A stretch of 43,689 nucleotides of DNA from Betaproteobacteria bacterium (GTDB taxonomy: Bacteria; Pseudomonadota; Gammaproteobacteria; Burkholderiales; Eutrophovitaceae): contig CP070775.1 in NCBI GenBank assembly GCA_020346185.1, forward strand, positions 2,355,122 through 2,398,810, read 5' to 3'. The position numbers were made by a program, and so were the translations under genes. Of this stretch, positions 9,128 to 17,190 are shown in pieces (the stretch's first letter is position 1; every line of letters starts with the position of its first letter). Below the pieces are notes generated by a model. That model was not told the DNA's origin and searched no databases. It worked only from the letters and a program-made list of their open reading frames with translations.

Positions 9128-9412
9128 CTACGTCAGAAAACTGGCCTGGTCGATTGTGTTGGCCGCGATCATGATCCACCCTTTCACTGGTTTTGCCGTG
9201 ACCTTAAAACGACTTGACGCCGAGGCGTTTCGGCGCGTCTTGCGCTGCTTCCTCCCAAGCCGCAGGGCCAAGCTATTCTTGCATACGCCGCAAAGCATGT
9301 TGCCGTTGATGAGATGGCAAGTGCCTGCGAACATTCTTTTGCGGGTCGTGCGCCATTCATCGATGGCGGCCGTGACGCGGGCATCGAGCTTCTCATCGTA
9401 GGCCGTTGCCAG
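9128..9412 (-). pseudogene. TfoX N-terminal-domain family gene with CTG start and two compensating frameshifts
   Basis: The minus-strand frame reads TAYDEKLDARV, KRMFAGTCHLINGNMLCGV, LALRLG, KVTAKPVKGWIMI and ends at TAG 9128. This is the small TfoX_N family layout (AYDEKL, KKMFGG, NGNMxxG, GRPMKGW). Two things are wrong. First, the expected initiator is CTG (9410-9412), preceded in frame by TAA, with no ATG until inside the domain. Second, a base seems lost in a G run near 9253-9254 and one gained in an A/T run at 9206-9209. Between those points the other frame reads EEAAQDAPKRLGVKSF, exactly the kind of segment expected, while the actual frame gives an Arg-rich nonsense stretch. It may be a degraded gene, or the sequence may carry homopolymer errors. 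Confidence 0.6.
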
Positions 9413-9504
9413 TTCTTACTTTGCGTCACGTTATTGTTCAGACGCCCCTGCACACGGATCGCCGATCCTATCATGTCCGGTGGAAAGACCAGCATAAGTA
9501 CCTG

Positions 9505-9723
9505 TCATGCCTGGCGCAATGCGTGTTCTTGCTGTATCGGCGGACACGGTGCCGTGCCGTAAGAGCAGAATACGCAGCAATCCCCGAGCACCGGTTTGAG
9601 CAGCTTACCGCAACCCTTGAACTCATAGAACCACTGGCAAGCATCCTTAGGCATCGTGCCGGTCTCCTGATGACCGCATTCCGTGCAGGTAACGACCGAT
9701 TGCAGCACTGGTTTGATAGTCAT
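9505..9723 (-). CDS. GDCCVxC-domain cysteine-rich small protein
   Basis: 72 residues. I choose ATG 9723 (MTIKPVLQSVVTC) because AGGA lies about 8 bases upstream. A TTG seven codons earlier is the alternative. Cysteines form two groups: CTEC (13-16) plus C29 and C38, and the signature GDCCVFC (47-53) followed by C60 in APCPPIQ. The signature defines the GDCCVxC family of small proteins, some members of which carry selenocysteine. Here every position is cysteine. The pattern suggests metal binding (zinc-ribbon-like) or thiol redox chemistry. Its function is not established. It lies upstream of the damaged TfoX-like gene on the same strand and downstream of a small membrane-protein gene, possibly one transcription unit. 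Confidence 0.8.
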   Translation of the reverse strand: MTIKPVLQSVVTCTECGHQETGTMPKDACQWFYEFKGCGKLLKPVLGDCCVFCSYGTAPCPPIQQEHALRQA

Positions 9724-9754
9724 CACATTATCCTGTTCGGTCAATCACACTGAG

Positions 9755-10258
9755 TCATTGCCGCGTTGAGCCGGTCGCTTCGTTCTCGCTGGCGGCTGAA
9801 ACAATGATCGAAGTTATACGCTCCCTGATTGGTTTGCCGGCCAGCCAGGCAAACAGCGCTGCCAGTAATGCGAAAGCGACAAACTGCAGCTCGAAGTGAA
9901 TACGCTGCATCTTCCAGTCTTCTGGCAGACCGGGAGCAACTTCGGGAGCTGTCAACACGTTGATAAGGCTTAGCACGGACGCACCGACAAAGCCTGCGAG
10001 CAGTGCGATTGCGAGCAAATGAAACCGGAATCCGCCGCGCAGCTCGGTGTGGGCGTTGCCAGTGCCGAAACGGCCGACGAAGACGGGAAAAAAACCGTTC
10101 AGCAATACGAAGCCCTGGTTGCGAAAAATCTTAACTCGATCGCCAGGCTCGACCGTAAGTTCAAAGCCTTCGGCTGCACCGACGAGTGCATCAAGGCGGG
10201 CGAGCGCCTTGTCGGCAGTCGTTGAAAAAGCGAAGCGATAACCTTTGAGCACGATCAA
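9755..10258 (-). CDS. Membrane protein of unknown function (two-helix)
   Basis: About 167 residues from TTG 10258, or 165 from the in-frame GTG 10252. Neither has a strong ribosome-binding site. The first 80 residues are soluble and beta-rich (FELTVEPGDRVKIFRNQGF). Two membrane helices follow (about 81-103 and 125-145), separated by a loop containing PEVAPGLPEDWKMQRIHFELQ. The Ser/Thr-rich tail is short. I do not recognise the family. It ends 31 bases before the ATG of the GDCCVxC gene on the same strand and starts 30 bases after the BT1-like transporter stop, so the three may be co-transcribed. Confidence 0.6.
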   Translation of the reverse strand: MIVLKGYRFAFSTTADKALARLDALVGAAEGFELTVEPGDRVKIFRNQGFVLLNGFFPVFVGRFGTGNAHTELRGGFRFHLLAIALLAGFVGASVLSLINVLTAPEVAPGLPEDWKMQRIHFELQFVAFALLAALFAWLAGKPIRERITSIIVSAASENEATGSTRQ

Positions 10259-10288
10259 TCTGGTCAGGCGTCGAAAAAAGCTTTGATT

Positions 10289-11950
10289 TCACGCATTGCG
10301 TAAGGGACTGAGTCTCACGAACAAGATGGCTAGCAACGGCAAAGTCAAGGCAATCACGGCCGCCGTGATCAGCAATATACCGAGTTCACTGTAATCGGCC
10401 GGCACCGTAACTACGCCAGTGGCTGGGTCACGAACCTCACGGCTAACCGTAAAGAGTTTATTGAGATACTTTGTTCCCAGTTGCGAGGCCGATAATGCCA
10501 GATTCGTGAATGACGCCATCACTGCGAAGAAGGTGGCTTTGAGTTTGTCCGGTGCCGAATTGGCAATCCATGCCAGCATTGGAATCATGGCGATTTGCCC
10601 AAGAGGTGACTCGAGTGCGGTATCAATGAGTGCAATGAAGCGCGCGTCGACGACGCCATTCGTCATCTCGGAAGTCCAGTGATGCAGGCCGTAGTACATG
10701 CCAATGTCAGGAAGCATCAGTACGAATCCGGCGATGGTCAGAGCGCTGACGATGTAGGCGATAGAGCGCTCGGCCATAAAGCGGCGAAATATGATAATGC
10801 CAAACAACGCAAGCCCGGAAGCGATCACAGAGAGCACGGCCAGAAACTGCTGATCAAACCCAAGGTCGTCGATCATCCACCAGGAGGTGCCGGCACCAGT
10901 GGTAGGGATGGCGCGAAAGGCGAAGATGATGATGGCAGTGCCGACGAGCATATTGCGCGCCTGTGGATCGAGTTCCCGCGTCAGTCGTGTGATCAGAAAA
11001 ATTACGATCGCCATCGAAATTACAAACACGATCTCCTGAGCGGCTTCGATCTCGCTCAAACCAATCCCGATCGACAGCGCAGCGAACCCGAGTCCGCCAC
11101 CGAGTATCCACCAGTTCACTGCCGGCGGTTCCGAATGTACTTCAATCAACTCGAGTGCTTCCTTGCGCGTTCGGCCCTGCTTCATGTGATGGACAATGCT
11201 GCGATGACGCAGCCAGCTTGCAAGCAAGACGCCAAACACCGAGATCACGGGAATGATCAACGCAAGTTGATAGACAAACAGATAGGCCTCGGCTTTTTCT
11301 TTTTCGGGTAGCTCTCCGACACCTTCGAGCAAAAACACGTTTGCGAACGCGACCAGTATCCCGCCGCTGATAATGGCCACACGGCCCAGCAGCTGCATGG
11401 TGGTGTGCATCGACTTACGTTGCGCTTCGGGGTAAGGGTTGCCATCCTCGTCCACACGCGGAACGGCTTCGACAGTCATGGCGTCGGCAACTATGTCCTG
11501 AACGACGTAACCGACCGGGGCAAGCAATGTCGCCAATACGAACCACGCGCCGGCCGGCGCAACTGCCAGCATTTGATCGGTATGACCAAGCAAGCCGATC
11601 ATGATCAAGAGACTTGCGGCGATCAGGCTCGCACCGAGATAGACAAAGACGCTCTTGAAGCGCCAAATGAGGTCAACCAAGTGACCGAGAGGCATTTTCA
11701 GCGCCCATGGCAACATCGCCCAGAAGCCGAGCGCGGCGAGAAACTCTGCAGAGAGCCCCAGTCGTTCCTTTACATAGAATGTACCAACGATCGCAGTGAG
11801 GCCCGAAATACCGGCCGCCGCATAGACCATTAACGGCGGCATGAAAGTCAGCCGGAACTCCCTGCCAAGGGCCACAATGCTTCGATCAAACCAGCGCCAC
11901 ATGGCACCGACTACTCCCCCGGTATGGGGTTGTCCATATTTGGCTTCCAC
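10289..11950 (-). CDS. MFS-type transporter resembling the BT1 / folate-biopterin transporter family
   Basis: 553 residues starting at GTG 11950. An internal start at MWRWFDRS is possible. There are at least 12 hydrophobic segments. The N-terminal part shows FYVKERLGLSAEFLAALGF and LPWALKMPLGHLVDLIWRF, then GYVVQDIVADAMTVEAV. That layout (x-K-P/M-x-x-G-x-x-D and a later Q/G-D-x-x-A-D-x-x-V-E) recalls BT1-type folate/biopterin transporters, a branch of the major facilitator superfamily found in cyanobacteria, plants and trypanosomatids. A long cytoplasmic loop (about 210-260) and large second half make it longer than typical MFS proteins. The substrate is unknown. A pterin or folate is only suggested by family, and other distant members are uncharacterised. 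Confidence 0.75.
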   Translation of the reverse strand: MEAKYGQPHTGGVVGAMWRWFDRSIVALGREFRLTFMPPLMVYAAAGISGLTAIVGTFYVKERLGLSAEFLAALGFWAMLPWALKMPLGHLVDLIWRFKSVFVYLGASLIAASLLIMIGLLGHTDQMLAVAPAGAWFVLATLLAPVGYVVQDIVADAMTVEAVPRVDEDGNPYPEAQRKSMHTTMQLLGRVAIISGGILVAFANVFLLEGVGELPEKEKAEAYLFVYQLALIIPVISVFGVLLASWLRHRSIVHHMKQGRTRKEALELIEVHSEPPAVNWWILGGGLGFAALSIGIGLSEIEAAQEIVFVISMAIVIFLITRLTRELDPQARNMLVGTAIIIFAFRAIPTTGAGTSWWMIDDLGFDQQFLAVLSVIASGLALFGIIIFRRFMAERSIAYIVSALTIAGFVLMLPDIGMYYGLHHWTSEMTNGVVDARFIALIDTALESPLGQIAMIPMLAWIANSAPDKLKATFFAVMASFTNLALSASQLGTKYLNKLFTVSREVRDPATGVVTVPADYSELGILLITAAVIALTLPLLAILFVRLSPLRNA

Positions 11951-12032
11951 AGATCGTTACCGAGAACTATTCAAATCAACAAAATAAACAGATAGCCTCC
12001 GCGCCTCGTCATTAGAGCAGTCAGTGCAGTGG

Positions 12033-12869
12033 TCATCGCACGCTGATCTGGACTGTTCCAATTTCATCGACACTGAAAGACAGATTGTCGCCGGGTTTGA
12101 CAAACTGTGTAGAAATCATGGTTCCGGTCATTACTACCATTCCCCTCTCGATGTCTTTGCCTTGTGAGGAAATCGTGTTCACCAGCCATCTCAACGCCTC
12201 CATTGGATGGCCCAGCACGTCGCGTCCACGCCCATCGCCAGTGGTCTTGCCGTTGACGATGACCGTGCCGTGAAGCGCCGCCAGATCGAGGTGGTGCCAG
12301 TCCTTCAGGGCAGGACCGAGAACGATGCCTGCGTTCCATGCGTTGTCTGCGATCAGTGTCAATACCAATTGGGAAATGGTTCCGTAGTCGGCATTTCGGT
12401 CGTCCACCAGTTCCAGCGCCGGTGCGATGGTATCGACTGCATCGGCAATTTGCTCGCGCGAGTAGGGTGCATTGCTCGAGCGCAGGGAGGTTCCGAGGAC
12501 AGCGGCGAGTTCGCATTCGATGCAAAGCCGGCCGTATTGCGTGTGATCCAGCTGCACTCCACTCTGGTGGATGAGGTTCGCGTGCAACGGACCCGCAAAC
12601 GGCGAGAAATAGCGCAGCATGTTTTGCATTACCGCCGAAGTGAGAGCGACTTTGTATCCCGCCGTTGCGCCAAGCTGGGGTGCGCGCAGGCGTCGCAGCG
12701 CTTCCTGAATGGCGTATGCGTCGGCATCATCACGTGGTTCGCAGCTATCCGGCAGTGCGCAGAATCGAAGTCCCCGTGCATGCTGCTCGAGGAGCAATTG
12801 AGCGGCAGTCTCGATTCGTCCTCCAAGTAGCTCCCTAGTGTTGTCTTCGCCGGGTTGGTCGGATGGCAT
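12033..12869 (-). CDS. 2-keto-4-pentenoate hydratase / fumarylacetoacetase-superfamily protein (MhpD-like)
   Basis: 278 residues, the normal length for MhpD-type hydratases, which add water to 2-hydroxy-dienoates during meta-cleavage of aromatic compounds. Seen are GYKVALTS near residue 70, the acidic metal-binding segment CIECELAAVL, ALELVDDR in the following strand and a Gly-rich NGKTTGDGRGRDVLGHPMEALRWL near the end. These match the FAH superfamily fold with its Glu-x-Glu...Asp metal ligands. No ring-cleaving dioxygenase or aldolase is nearby, so it may act on another 2-oxo acid. It starts 8 bases after the stop of the lipoprotein gene on the same strand, which suggests one operon. Confidence 0.85.
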   Translation of the reverse strand: MPSDQPGEDNTRELLGGRIETAAQLLLEQHARGLRFCALPDSCEPRDDADAYAIQEALRRLRAPQLGATAGYKVALTSAVMQNMLRYFSPFAGPLHANLIHQSGVQLDHTQYGRLCIECELAAVLGTSLRSSNAPYSREQIADAVDTIAPALELVDDRNADYGTISQLVLTLIADNAWNAGIVLGPALKDWHHLDLAALHGTVIVNGKTTGDGRGRDVLGHPMEALRWLVNTISSQGKDIERGMVVMTGTMISTQFVKPGDNLSFSVDEIGTVQISVR

Positions 12870-12877
12870 CTGTCGGT

Positions 12878-13516
12878 TCAGTTTGGCGTTCGGGTAGTGA
12901 GAGCGCTGAACTGCTGCGTTTGCAGTAAATTCTGCGCGTATGCTTTGAACGCTCTGTCCTGATCCTCCGGAAACGAGCGATGCGATAGAGTCAGTGTAAT
13001 TGCCAGATCAGAATTGGACGGGTGAATACATACCGTTCCAATAGTTTCAACCAGCATCGACGTGAGGACATTGGTACCGGTTTCAGGTTCCCGATCCTCC
13101 GCGACGATTCTCGACAGCGCGCATTGCGCCCCGGCGATGTCCAGTTCCGAAACATCATAGTCGCGAAGACGGAACCTGGGCGGTGGCAGATTTCGCTTGT
13201 CACGCTTTTCGACGAAGTCAGTCAGCCGTGAGCGCTCTGCAAGCCCGTCGAGGGCCAGGTGAGCACCCTCGATAAGATAGGTCTGGCCTTCGACTTTTCC
13301 GACTTTGGCTACAGCGACACGATTGGCGGAACGATCGGCGATGAACCATCCGGTTTCAGCGGGCGGCATGAACGAATAGCCGTTTTGTTCGAGGCGCTCT
13401 GCCAGCTCGGAGTCAGGCATGCCGGGGATGGAGCACCCGGGTAGCACGGTGAGCAAAATCAGGCCAAACACGGCCCGGAACGAAAACAGGTCTGATTTGA
13501 CTAATCTGGTGTGCAT
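12878..13516 (-). CDS. Putative lipoprotein of unknown function
   Basis: 212 residues. The start ATG 13516 is backed by GAGGGG two to three bases upstream. The N-terminus is basic, then hydrophobic (FGLILLTVLPGC), with a lipobox-like LPGC at about 25-28, so it should be a lipid-anchored envelope protein. The mature part has no recognised domain. It contains FVEKRDKRNLPPPRFRLRDY and three further cysteines (in AGAQCALS and GTVCIHP, for example). It lies directly upstream of the hydratase gene, although the two products act in different compartments. The coupling may be only positional. Confidence 0.65.
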   Translation of the reverse strand: MHTRLVKSDLFSFRAVFGLILLTVLPGCSIPGMPDSELAERLEQNGYSFMPPAETGWFIADRSANRVAVAKVGKVEGQTYLIEGAHLALDGLAERSRLTDFVEKRDKRNLPPPRFRLRDYDVSELDIAGAQCALSRIVAEDREPETGTNVLTSMLVETIGTVCIHPSNSDLAITLTLSHRSFPEDQDRAFKAYAQNLLQTQQFSALTTRTPN

Positions 13517-13886
13517 TGCCCCTCATTCAAAAATAGAGTTGGTGTTTCTGAATACCGCGAAGACGGCGGCCAGCGTTGCGGAGCGCATGTTTGCAGATAC
13601 GCCTGCGGTGGCGGTCGGAGCCGTGACACAAAAGGCCGAGTAAAAGTCTTGGCGGCGGCGATACGCCGCACGGATGGCGGAATCCTGATGATATGTAGGC
13701 GCGTTCAATCGAGAGTGAATTTGCGATAGCATTGCCCGCTGATTTTACAGGTGTAACCATCAGGCGTGGGCTGGATTTCACCCTCCAGGCAATCCCATTG
13801 CATGCGTTTGTGGTTGCGTAGGCTAATGCCCAGGGAAACACATCATGGCCCGGCATGGCAAGGTATATCAATAAGAAACGACAACA
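13517..13886. other. Divergent intergenic region with a possible 32-codon ORF
   Basis: This 370-base gap separates the minus-strand lipoprotein gene from the plus-strand binding-protein gene, so promoters for both should be here. None is obvious by eye. On the minus strand 13705-13803 encodes MQWDCLEGEIQPTPDGYTC followed by KISGQCYRKFTLD, a 32-residue peptide with three cysteines. The frame is open about 14 codons further upstream without an ATG. It looks protein-like but lacks a clear ribosome-binding site, and I cannot name a family. A plus-strand frame ending near 13643 seems to be chance. Confidence 0.3.
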
Positions 13887-14912
13887 ATGCGGAAGTGGTC
13901 TTGTCTGGTCTTTCTCGGTTCGTTGTTCAGCCTGGTCGGCGCGATGCTCTCTGTGAGTGCTGCGCAGGAATCTGCCGGCCCTGAATTGTTCGAACTGGAA
14001 GTCGAGTACGTTTACGGCCGCGATCGCGGCCCGAAAATGGGCTACACCAAGCCCGAGGTTTTCAATCCGATCACCGATCCGCTATACCGGGCGGGCTACA
14101 AGAGCTATCGGCCGATCGGTGTGCCAGTGGAACTGAAGAAGGTCGATGCGATGACCCGCGTCAAGACCATGAAGACCATCATCGCCTGTGCCGACGGCTG
14201 GTTCTGGCCGTTCTCGCGCACCGCACGCAACAATGAGCCGGCAGGCCTAGAGGTCGAGATCCTCCAGGAGATTGCGAAAAAACACGATTGGACTGTCGAG
14301 ATGGTGTGGGTCAACATGGCGACGCGATTCGGACCCGGAGCCCCTGGCGGGGCCTACGATCAGTCGATCAATCGCGGCATGTGCGACCTGGTGATGGGAT
14401 TGACGATCTCGGGCGACGACCATCACATGGCGCCAAACGCACTGGAATTCTCCAAGCCGTTCATGAGCACGGGCTATGTGCTGGTGACCCAGGGCCCGGC
14501 GAAAAAGGCGAGGAGTCTGGACGACATCAAAACGTTGAACCTCACTGTCGGTCTGCCTGCCTATTCCCCGATGAGCGAGTACGCAGCCGCCAATGGCATA
14601 CCTCACGACACCTTCTTTCAGAACTACCGGGTCGTCGACGCGATGATCCGGCGTGAAGTCGATGCTGCAATGATATGGTCGGGCTCGATCTCGCAGGCCA
14701 GACTGGATCGCCCCGAGGCGGAGTTCGAAATGGTCAAGGGTTATGAACCGATTCCAGAAATGCGCTGGAACAGTGCTTGGGTCGTCAAGCAGCGAGAAGT
14801 TGACTTCAAGAAGTTTATTGACGAGGCGTTTGTTGAAATGCTCGAGACAGGAGAGATCAAGCGCATTGTCGAGCGCTATGGTATGCCGTTCTTTCCGCCC
14901 GTAGATCAATGA
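13887..14912 (+). CDS. Periplasmic substrate-binding protein, solute-binding family 3
   Basis: 341 residues with a Sec signal peptide (basic MRKW, hydrophobic core, cleavage near VSA-AQE at about 25). After a linker of about 65 residues rich in Tyr and Pro, the body has the two-lobed family-3 solute-binding layout. The elements are IIACADGWFWPFS, PAGLEVEILQEIAKKHDW, MCDLVMGLTIS, LEFSKPFMSTGYVLVTQ and VDAAMIWSGSI. This family binds amino acids or other small polar ligands, and related proteins such as MxaJ/XoxJ serve quinoprotein dehydrogenases. No ABC permease or ATPase gene is adjacent. Instead an exbB-exbD-tonB set begins 173 bases downstream. It may therefore hand its ligand to, or sense for, a TonB-dependent process, which is inference. 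Confidence 0.82.
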   Translation: MRKWSCLVFLGSLFSLVGAMLSVSAAQESAGPELFELEVEYVYGRDRGPKMGYTKPEVFNPITDPLYRAGYKSYRPIGVPVELKKVDAMTRVKTMKTIIACADGWFWPFSRTARNNEPAGLEVEILQEIAKKHDWTVEMVWVNMATRFGPGAPGGAYDQSINRGMCDLVMGLTISGDDHHMAPNALEFSKPFMSTGYVLVTQGPAKKARSLDDIKTLNLTVGLPAYSPMSEYAAANGIPHDTFFQNYRVVDAMIRREVDAAMIWSGSISQARLDRPEAEFEMVKGYEPIPEMRWNSAWVVKQREVDFKKFIDEAFVEMLETGEIKRIVERYGMPFFPPVDQ

Positions 14913-15085
14913 ACATTATCCATCAGCTCAAGCTCAATCGAGTCTGTTCGTTGGTTCCGTGGTCACTGTCTCGCAGCAATACGGATCAATGCCGGTGCGT
15001 GCGCCATGCCTCATCACATCGTTCGGCCGAACGTTTGCCAAATGGCTTTGCTGCCGAGCCCCAATTCATATGAGGAAGAGTATTC

Positions 15086-15781
15086 ATGCTTGAACAAGCC
15101 ATTCACCTGAGCATCATGTCCGGCGGTCTGTTGCCGCTGATGGGTGTTTTGCTGCTGATCACACTGGCTGTGATCGTAGAACGCACCTATTTTTTTCATC
15201 GTGCGCTCAAATCCGGCTTGGCGATGGAACACGATCTTCACCTCGTCGAGTACCAAGACGTCGACAAGTTGCGGCGACTCGAGGCGCACTATTCGGGATC
15301 CCTGCAGCGCTCGATCCTTTCGGCTGCTTTGGCGTCGCGTGGCGAAGACGCCGACTCGATGGAGCGACACATGGAAGAATCGATCATGTGGCAGATGCCG
15401 AAGATCGACCGTTACGTATGGGTTCTTGATACTTCGGTCACTTTGGCTCCATTGATGGGATTGCTTGGCACCATCATCGGAATGGTCCATGCGTTTGACA
15501 TACTTGGCACCTCAGGGGCCGGCGGTGCAGCCACACAAATGGTCACCGGCGGAATCGCCGAAGCGCTGGTTGCGACCGGTGCCGGATTGCTTATCGCAAT
15601 CGTTGCGGTGTTGTGGCTCAATCATTTCAACAAGCGTGTACGCCTCGCCTTGCACCAGATGGATCTGCTGAAAGTAATGTTGCTCAACCGCTTTCATGGC
15701 GGCGGTTCGGCGCACCACGGTGTATCCGCCAGCGATGCACATGCCGGCAAACTGGCCGCAGCCGAGCCGGAGGGTGCGTAA
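15086..15781 (+). CDS. exbB: Biopolymer transport protein ExbB (MotA/TolQ/ExbB proton channel)
   Basis: 231 residues in the inner membrane. ExbB forms the pentameric stator which, with ExbD, couples proton flow to TonB. There are three membrane helices, about 15-32, 112-135 and 155-178. The last two carry the family signature: LDTSVTLAPLMGLLGTIIGM and GIAEALVATGAGLLIAIVAV. The cytoplasmic loop between helices 1 and 2 is of usual length, and a His/Ala-rich tail ends the protein. GAGGAAG lies upstream of ATG 15086 as the ribosome-binding site. The stop codon overlaps the exbD start by one base (TAATG), which indicates translational coupling. TolQ is the alternative, but the following exbD and tonB genes favour ExbB. 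Confidence 0.92.
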   Translation: MLEQAIHLSIMSGGLLPLMGVLLLITLAVIVERTYFFHRALKSGLAMEHDLHLVEYQDVDKLRRLEAHYSGSLQRSILSAALASRGEDADSMERHMEESIMWQMPKIDRYVWVLDTSVTLAPLMGLLGTIIGMVHAFDILGTSGAGGAATQMVTGGIAEALVATGAGLLIAIVAVLWLNHFNKRVRLALHQMDLLKVMLLNRFHGGGSAHHGVSASDAHAGKLAAAEPEGA

Positions 15782-16212
15782 TGAGCGCGCGTGTTCGTTC
15801 TCGTTATTTCGATTCCGAGCGCCCGCGCGTGGAAGTGATACCGATGATCGACATCATGATGTTCCTGCTGGTGTTCTTCGTCGTCATTTCACTGAACATG
15901 ATTGCCGGTACTGGGGTCGAGATGGTATTGCCAGGCTCGAAGACCACCAAGGAAATCAAGTCGGCGACAGTCACAGTCGGCGTGACGAAAGATAACAAGA
16001 TTGTTATCGATGGCGAGACAATTTCCCAGGACGCGCTTACAAACAAGCTGACTGAACTGAAGAAAAACCAGAAGATTTCCGTGATCATTGCCGGCGACAA
16101 GGATGTTGCGCTGCAGACTCTCATCAACGTGATGGACGGCGTCCGTGGCGCGGGGATCAACTCGGTGGGCATCGCCGCGACGGCGGAGAAACGCGCAGCA
16201 GCGGGCGAATAG
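15781..16212 (+). CDS. exbD: Biopolymer transport protein ExbD
   Basis: 143 residues starting at ATG 15781, which overlaps the exbB stop. A longer in-frame extension inside exbB is not needed. A short cytoplasmic tail (RPRVEVIPMIDIMMFLLVFF) leads into the single membrane helix with the essential proton-carrying aspartate in MIDIMM. The periplasmic domain contains VTVGVTKDNKIVIDG and ISVIIAGDKDVALQTLINVM, the usual ExbD/TolR fold. It works with ExbB as the proton motor energising TonB. TonB begins 46 bases downstream. Confidence 0.92.
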   Translation: MSARVRSRYFDSERPRVEVIPMIDIMMFLLVFFVVISLNMIAGTGVEMVLPGSKTTKEIKSATVTVGVTKDNKIVIDGETISQDALTNKLTELKKNQKISVIIAGDKDVALQTLINVMDGVRGAGINSVGIAATAEKRAAAGE

Positions 16213-16258
16213 TGCGAAAGCCAGCTTACGTAAAGCCTGACAGCGGGCCTCGCTTGTC

Positions 16259-16966
16259 ATGAGCTCGCCGTCGCTGCTGGGTCGTGGCCCGCTGTGGGCG
16301 GAAATAGACGACGTTGACGAGCAGGCGTTGCCGTTCTGGCGGGCACTGATCATTGCGCTTGGCATTGAGATTATTGTCCCGTTCCTGATCTATGGTGTTG
16401 ATTGGTCGTTCCTGCCGTCTTTCACTGAGCCCCCCCCGGTTGAAGTGATGTCGGTGCGGCTCGAAGAGCCGCCCCCGGCGCTCGACGAGCTGCCTCCGCC
16501 AGCCCCCGAGAAGAAACCGCAGGAGAAGAAGCCCGCGCCGACGCCACCGAAAGAAGTCAAGAACGTGACGCCGATCGTGCCGCCCAAACCGCTGCCGAAT
16601 GAGCTTCCTTCGCCGATTGAGGTGCCGAAACCTAAACCGAAACCGAAACCGAAACCGGTGAAGAAGGAAGAGCCACCACCGGAGCTGCCGCCGCTGCCCT
16701 CAGTGTTCCGGGACGTCAAGCCGGTACGAAAGGTGAAGCCAAAATACCCGCGTGAAGCGGAGGACAAAAAAATCGAAGGTCGCGTCAAAGTACGCCTCCA
16801 GGTTGACCTTGACGGGACCGTCAGCGACGTGAAGATACTCATCTCCGAGCCGCCCGGGGTGTTCGATGAAGAAGTGCTGAAAGCGGTCTGGCAGTATCAG
16901 TTCAAACGCGATGGCACATCCTATGAGGCAGACCAGTTGATCATTTTCAAGATCGATCCATGGTGA
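16259..16966 (+). CDS. tonB: Energy transducer TonB
   Basis: 235 residues. A membrane anchor at about 25-45 (ALIIALGIEIIVPFLIYG) is preceded by a cytoplasmic tail of about 24 residues, longer and more acidic than in E. coli TonB. A Pro/Lys/Glu-rich spacer follows, with Glu-Pro and Lys-Pro repeats including a perfect KPKPKPKPKPKP run, long enough to span the periplasm. The C-terminal domain (about 155-235) starts VKPKYPREAEDKKIEG and has VRLQVDLDGTVSDVKI and VLKAVWQYQFKR, typical of TonB. It passes proton-motive energy to outer-membrane receptors, none of which is encoded in this window. Confidence 0.93.
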   Translation: MSSPSLLGRGPLWAEIDDVDEQALPFWRALIIALGIEIIVPFLIYGVDWSFLPSFTEPPPVEVMSVRLEEPPPALDELPPPAPEKKPQEKKPAPTPPKEVKNVTPIVPPKPLPNELPSPIEVPKPKPKPKPKPVKKEEPPPELPPLPSVFRDVKPVRKVKPKYPREAEDKKIEGRVKVRLQVDLDGTVSDVKILISEPPGVFDEEVLKAVWQYQFKRDGTSYEADQLIIFKIDPW

Positions 16967-17019
16967 GGCGAGTTGCTGAGTACGTTGGGGCGGCGCGACT
17001 GCCGCAGATCGGACGATTT

Positions 17020-17038
17020 GGGGCATGAACGTTGCCCC
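17020..17038 (+). terminator. Possible hairpin after tonB
   Basis: GGGGCA (17020-17025) pairs with TGCCCC (17033-17038) across a 7-base loop, about 55 bases after the tonB stop. No T-run follows, so it could be a weak or factor-assisted terminator or simply a chance hairpin. Confidence 0.3.
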
Positions 17039-17190
17039 CTCGGGTGCAGCCCCGTCCGCACCAGAGTGTGACCCGTTAGTCTTTCGTAATCGTCTTCGAA
17101 ACAACAGCTTGCGGATGCTTCCTTGGCCCCCTCGATCGGCACATTGTTTGCATTTTAGCCCTCGGTATCTCTCACTCAGCGGGGTTAAGG

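Noticed and set aside
10679..11311. 210-codon plus-strand frame opposite the BT1-like transporter
   Set aside because: The His/Asp/Gln-rich, repetitive composition is typical of the reverse complement of membrane-helix codons, and it lacks a ribosome-binding site.
16620..16664. Short tandem repeat in tonB as a microsatellite or contingency locus
   Set aside because: The repeats are multiples of six bases encoding the Lys-Pro spacer typical of TonB, so length changes stay in frame and no switching is implied.
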